A stretch of DNA of 64,000 bases from Rhinopithecus roxellana. Lineage: Eukaryota > Chordata > Mammalia > Primates > Cercopithecidae. The notes beneath the pieces are model-generated. The model did not search any database. It worked only from the letters and a program-made list of their open reading frames with translations, and was not told the DNA's origin. Every line of letters starts with the position of its first letter. The first letter of the stretch is position 1. This document shows positions 62,761 through 64,000 of the stretch, piece by piece. The stretch is from positions 141,178,493 to 141,242,492 of the forward strand of contig NC_044557.1 of NCBI RefSeq assembly GCF_007565055.1, written 5' to 3'. The translations under genes and the position numbers were made by a program.

Positions 62761-63229
62761 AACTTGTGGCTTCTTTATAAATTATTTACCCATATGTAAG
62801 ACCTTTAAGTTTAAAAATTACTAAATCTAATGCTATTCCCTTTACCTCATATTTTTGGAGGGAGATGATGTAAAAACATTTTTTTCACATGAACATGGTT
62901 TCATTTTTACAAATCTAGAAAGAGAAGTGTTTCATCTTAGTAGCTAAGTCAGTGGAGAGTGAGGTGATTTTTACCTACGTTAGAACGGGAACAAGGACAT
63001 TTGAGAAAAGGAAACAATATGTATATGTTCTATGCAATAGGCTGAACACTGGAAACGGAAACGTGTATGTTCTATTTAATAGGTTCATTATACCCGTTAA
63101 CCAAGAAGTTACTCAACCCATGAAGGTATTAGCCAATTCCACATGGGTGTTGTATCACATTGACACAGGGTCATCCAGTAATGCCCTTGTCTTTAAGAAA
63201 AGGAAATCAAAAATTTGATAGAAAGAGAG

Positions 63230-63484
63230 TGAGCCTATAAGTCTATAAGTGGGAGCTAAATGATGAGAACACATGGACACAGATGAGGGAACAACACACA
63301 CTGGGGCGTTTTGGAGGGAGGAGGGTGGAAGGAGGAAGAGGGCTAAGCAAAACAATGAATGGGTACTAGGCTTAATACCTGGGTGATGAAATAATCTATA
63401 CAACAAACGCGCACGACTCACGTTTACCTATGTAACAAACCTGCACTTGTATCCCAAAACTTAAAGTAAAATAAAATAAAACAG
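63230..63484 (+). mobile_element. L1P 3' end, sense
   Basis: The text aagtgggagctaaatgatga, gaacacatggacacagatga, then tatgtaacaaacctgcactt and cccaaaacttaaagtaaaat is an L1P 3' untranslated region with its A-rich tail. It is strongly 5'-truncated. Confidence 0.88.
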
Positions 63485-64000
63485 AATTTTTTAAAAAAGG
63501 AAAATCTTAACAAAAAGAAAGCCTATAAAAATGAACTGTAGTTGTACTTATGTTTATTGATACAATAGTTTGAGTTATCCCCCCTCAGATAACGACTTTG
63601 GAGTGAGAACTGAGATGTATAAATTTCCATGTTTGGAATTATAGCGTATTTAGAGCCGACTTTTGGAAATGACCTCAGAGTGTTTAACTTACAGATAAAG
63701 AAAATGAAATTCTAATTGATGATTTCACTTCCTCAGGGCCGCATCATTACTTAGTGTTACATGGGCATTCTGACCCAGCTGTCTAACTCCCTGGCCTACT
63801 TCTTTTCTTAAAGCTCCAATTTAATATGCTTTGACAGTCCACTTGCGTCAGTGATGGCATGCAAAGAGTAATCTGTAAAGATATTCCATCTAATCTGGGA
63901 ACACTTGAAAAATTTTAACTTAATTCATCATAGTTGGAAATCAAACCCAAAGATAGCATAGAGGAAGGGTTTAGTAAATTCACCTAAACTGCCTGGCCTG

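Larger units (their letters stand above)
57388..64000 (+). other. ZDHHC2: ZDHHC2 intron 6 (continues past the window)
   Basis: Donor gtgagt at its start; no acceptor plus exon 7 coding text is visible. It is the most Alu-dense part of the window, with six antisense Alu insertions and an L1 3' end. Stretches without recognisable repeats are 57388-58475, 58786-60150, 60448-60858, 60990-61696, 62195-62438, 62776-63230 and 63485-64000. Confidence 0.88.

Noticed and set aside
1..64000. CRISPR array, operon, phage or plasmid features
   Set aside because: The window is primate intron and intergenic DNA. The only tandem arrays are microsatellites, Alu tails and a two-copy minisatellite.

Overview
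This window is mammalian nuclear DNA from a primate, most likely an Old World monkey. It is dense in Alu, L1, L2, MIR and MaLR elements and has a TATA-less CpG-island promoter. At least two Alus carry sequence variants that I recall from the cercopithecoid AluYR subfamilies. The species inference rests on that recollection and was not searched.

The only host protein-coding gene recognised is the 5' half of ZDHHC2, on the + strand. It encodes a DHHC-type palmitoyl S-acyltransferase. Six coding exons can be read and joined without a frame break: 16056-16185, 43052-43078, 45407-45501, 54509-54629, 56232-56301 and 57355-57387. Each is bounded by GT/AG sites. Together they encode residues 1-158 plus two bases of codon 159, up to and including the catalytic Asp-His-His-Cys motif (Cys157). 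The remaining exons must lie beyond position 64000.

Layout. Positions 1-15280 are 5' flank. They hold nested LTR elements (600-1790), a MADE1 element split by an Alu (3485-3927), several Alus and a dead RPL9 retrocopy (9552-10290, - strand). Positions 15290-16660 are the CpG island, with the promoter region, two upstream ATGs and exon 1. Intron 1 (16186-43051) is mostly unrecognised sequence with scattered L2, L1 and Alu. Intron 2 holds an antisense UBE2C retrocopy with a complete 179-codon frame, a poly(A) tract and perfect 14-bp target-site duplications. Intron 3 holds a 165-bp duplicate of the exon 3 acceptor region and most of exon 3, lying among L2 remnants, followed by a block of antisense L1. 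Introns 4-6 are Alu-rich, and a young AluYR-like copy sits about 280 bp upstream of the 33-nt exon that encodes the DHHC motif.

I found no CRISPR array, no operon-like cluster and no evidence of a wholly new biological system. The observations most worth following are the intact UBE2C retrocopy, the partial exon 3 duplication, an out-of-frame upstream ATG overlapping the ZDHHC2 start, and two frame-neutral micro-exons, one carrying the active site.
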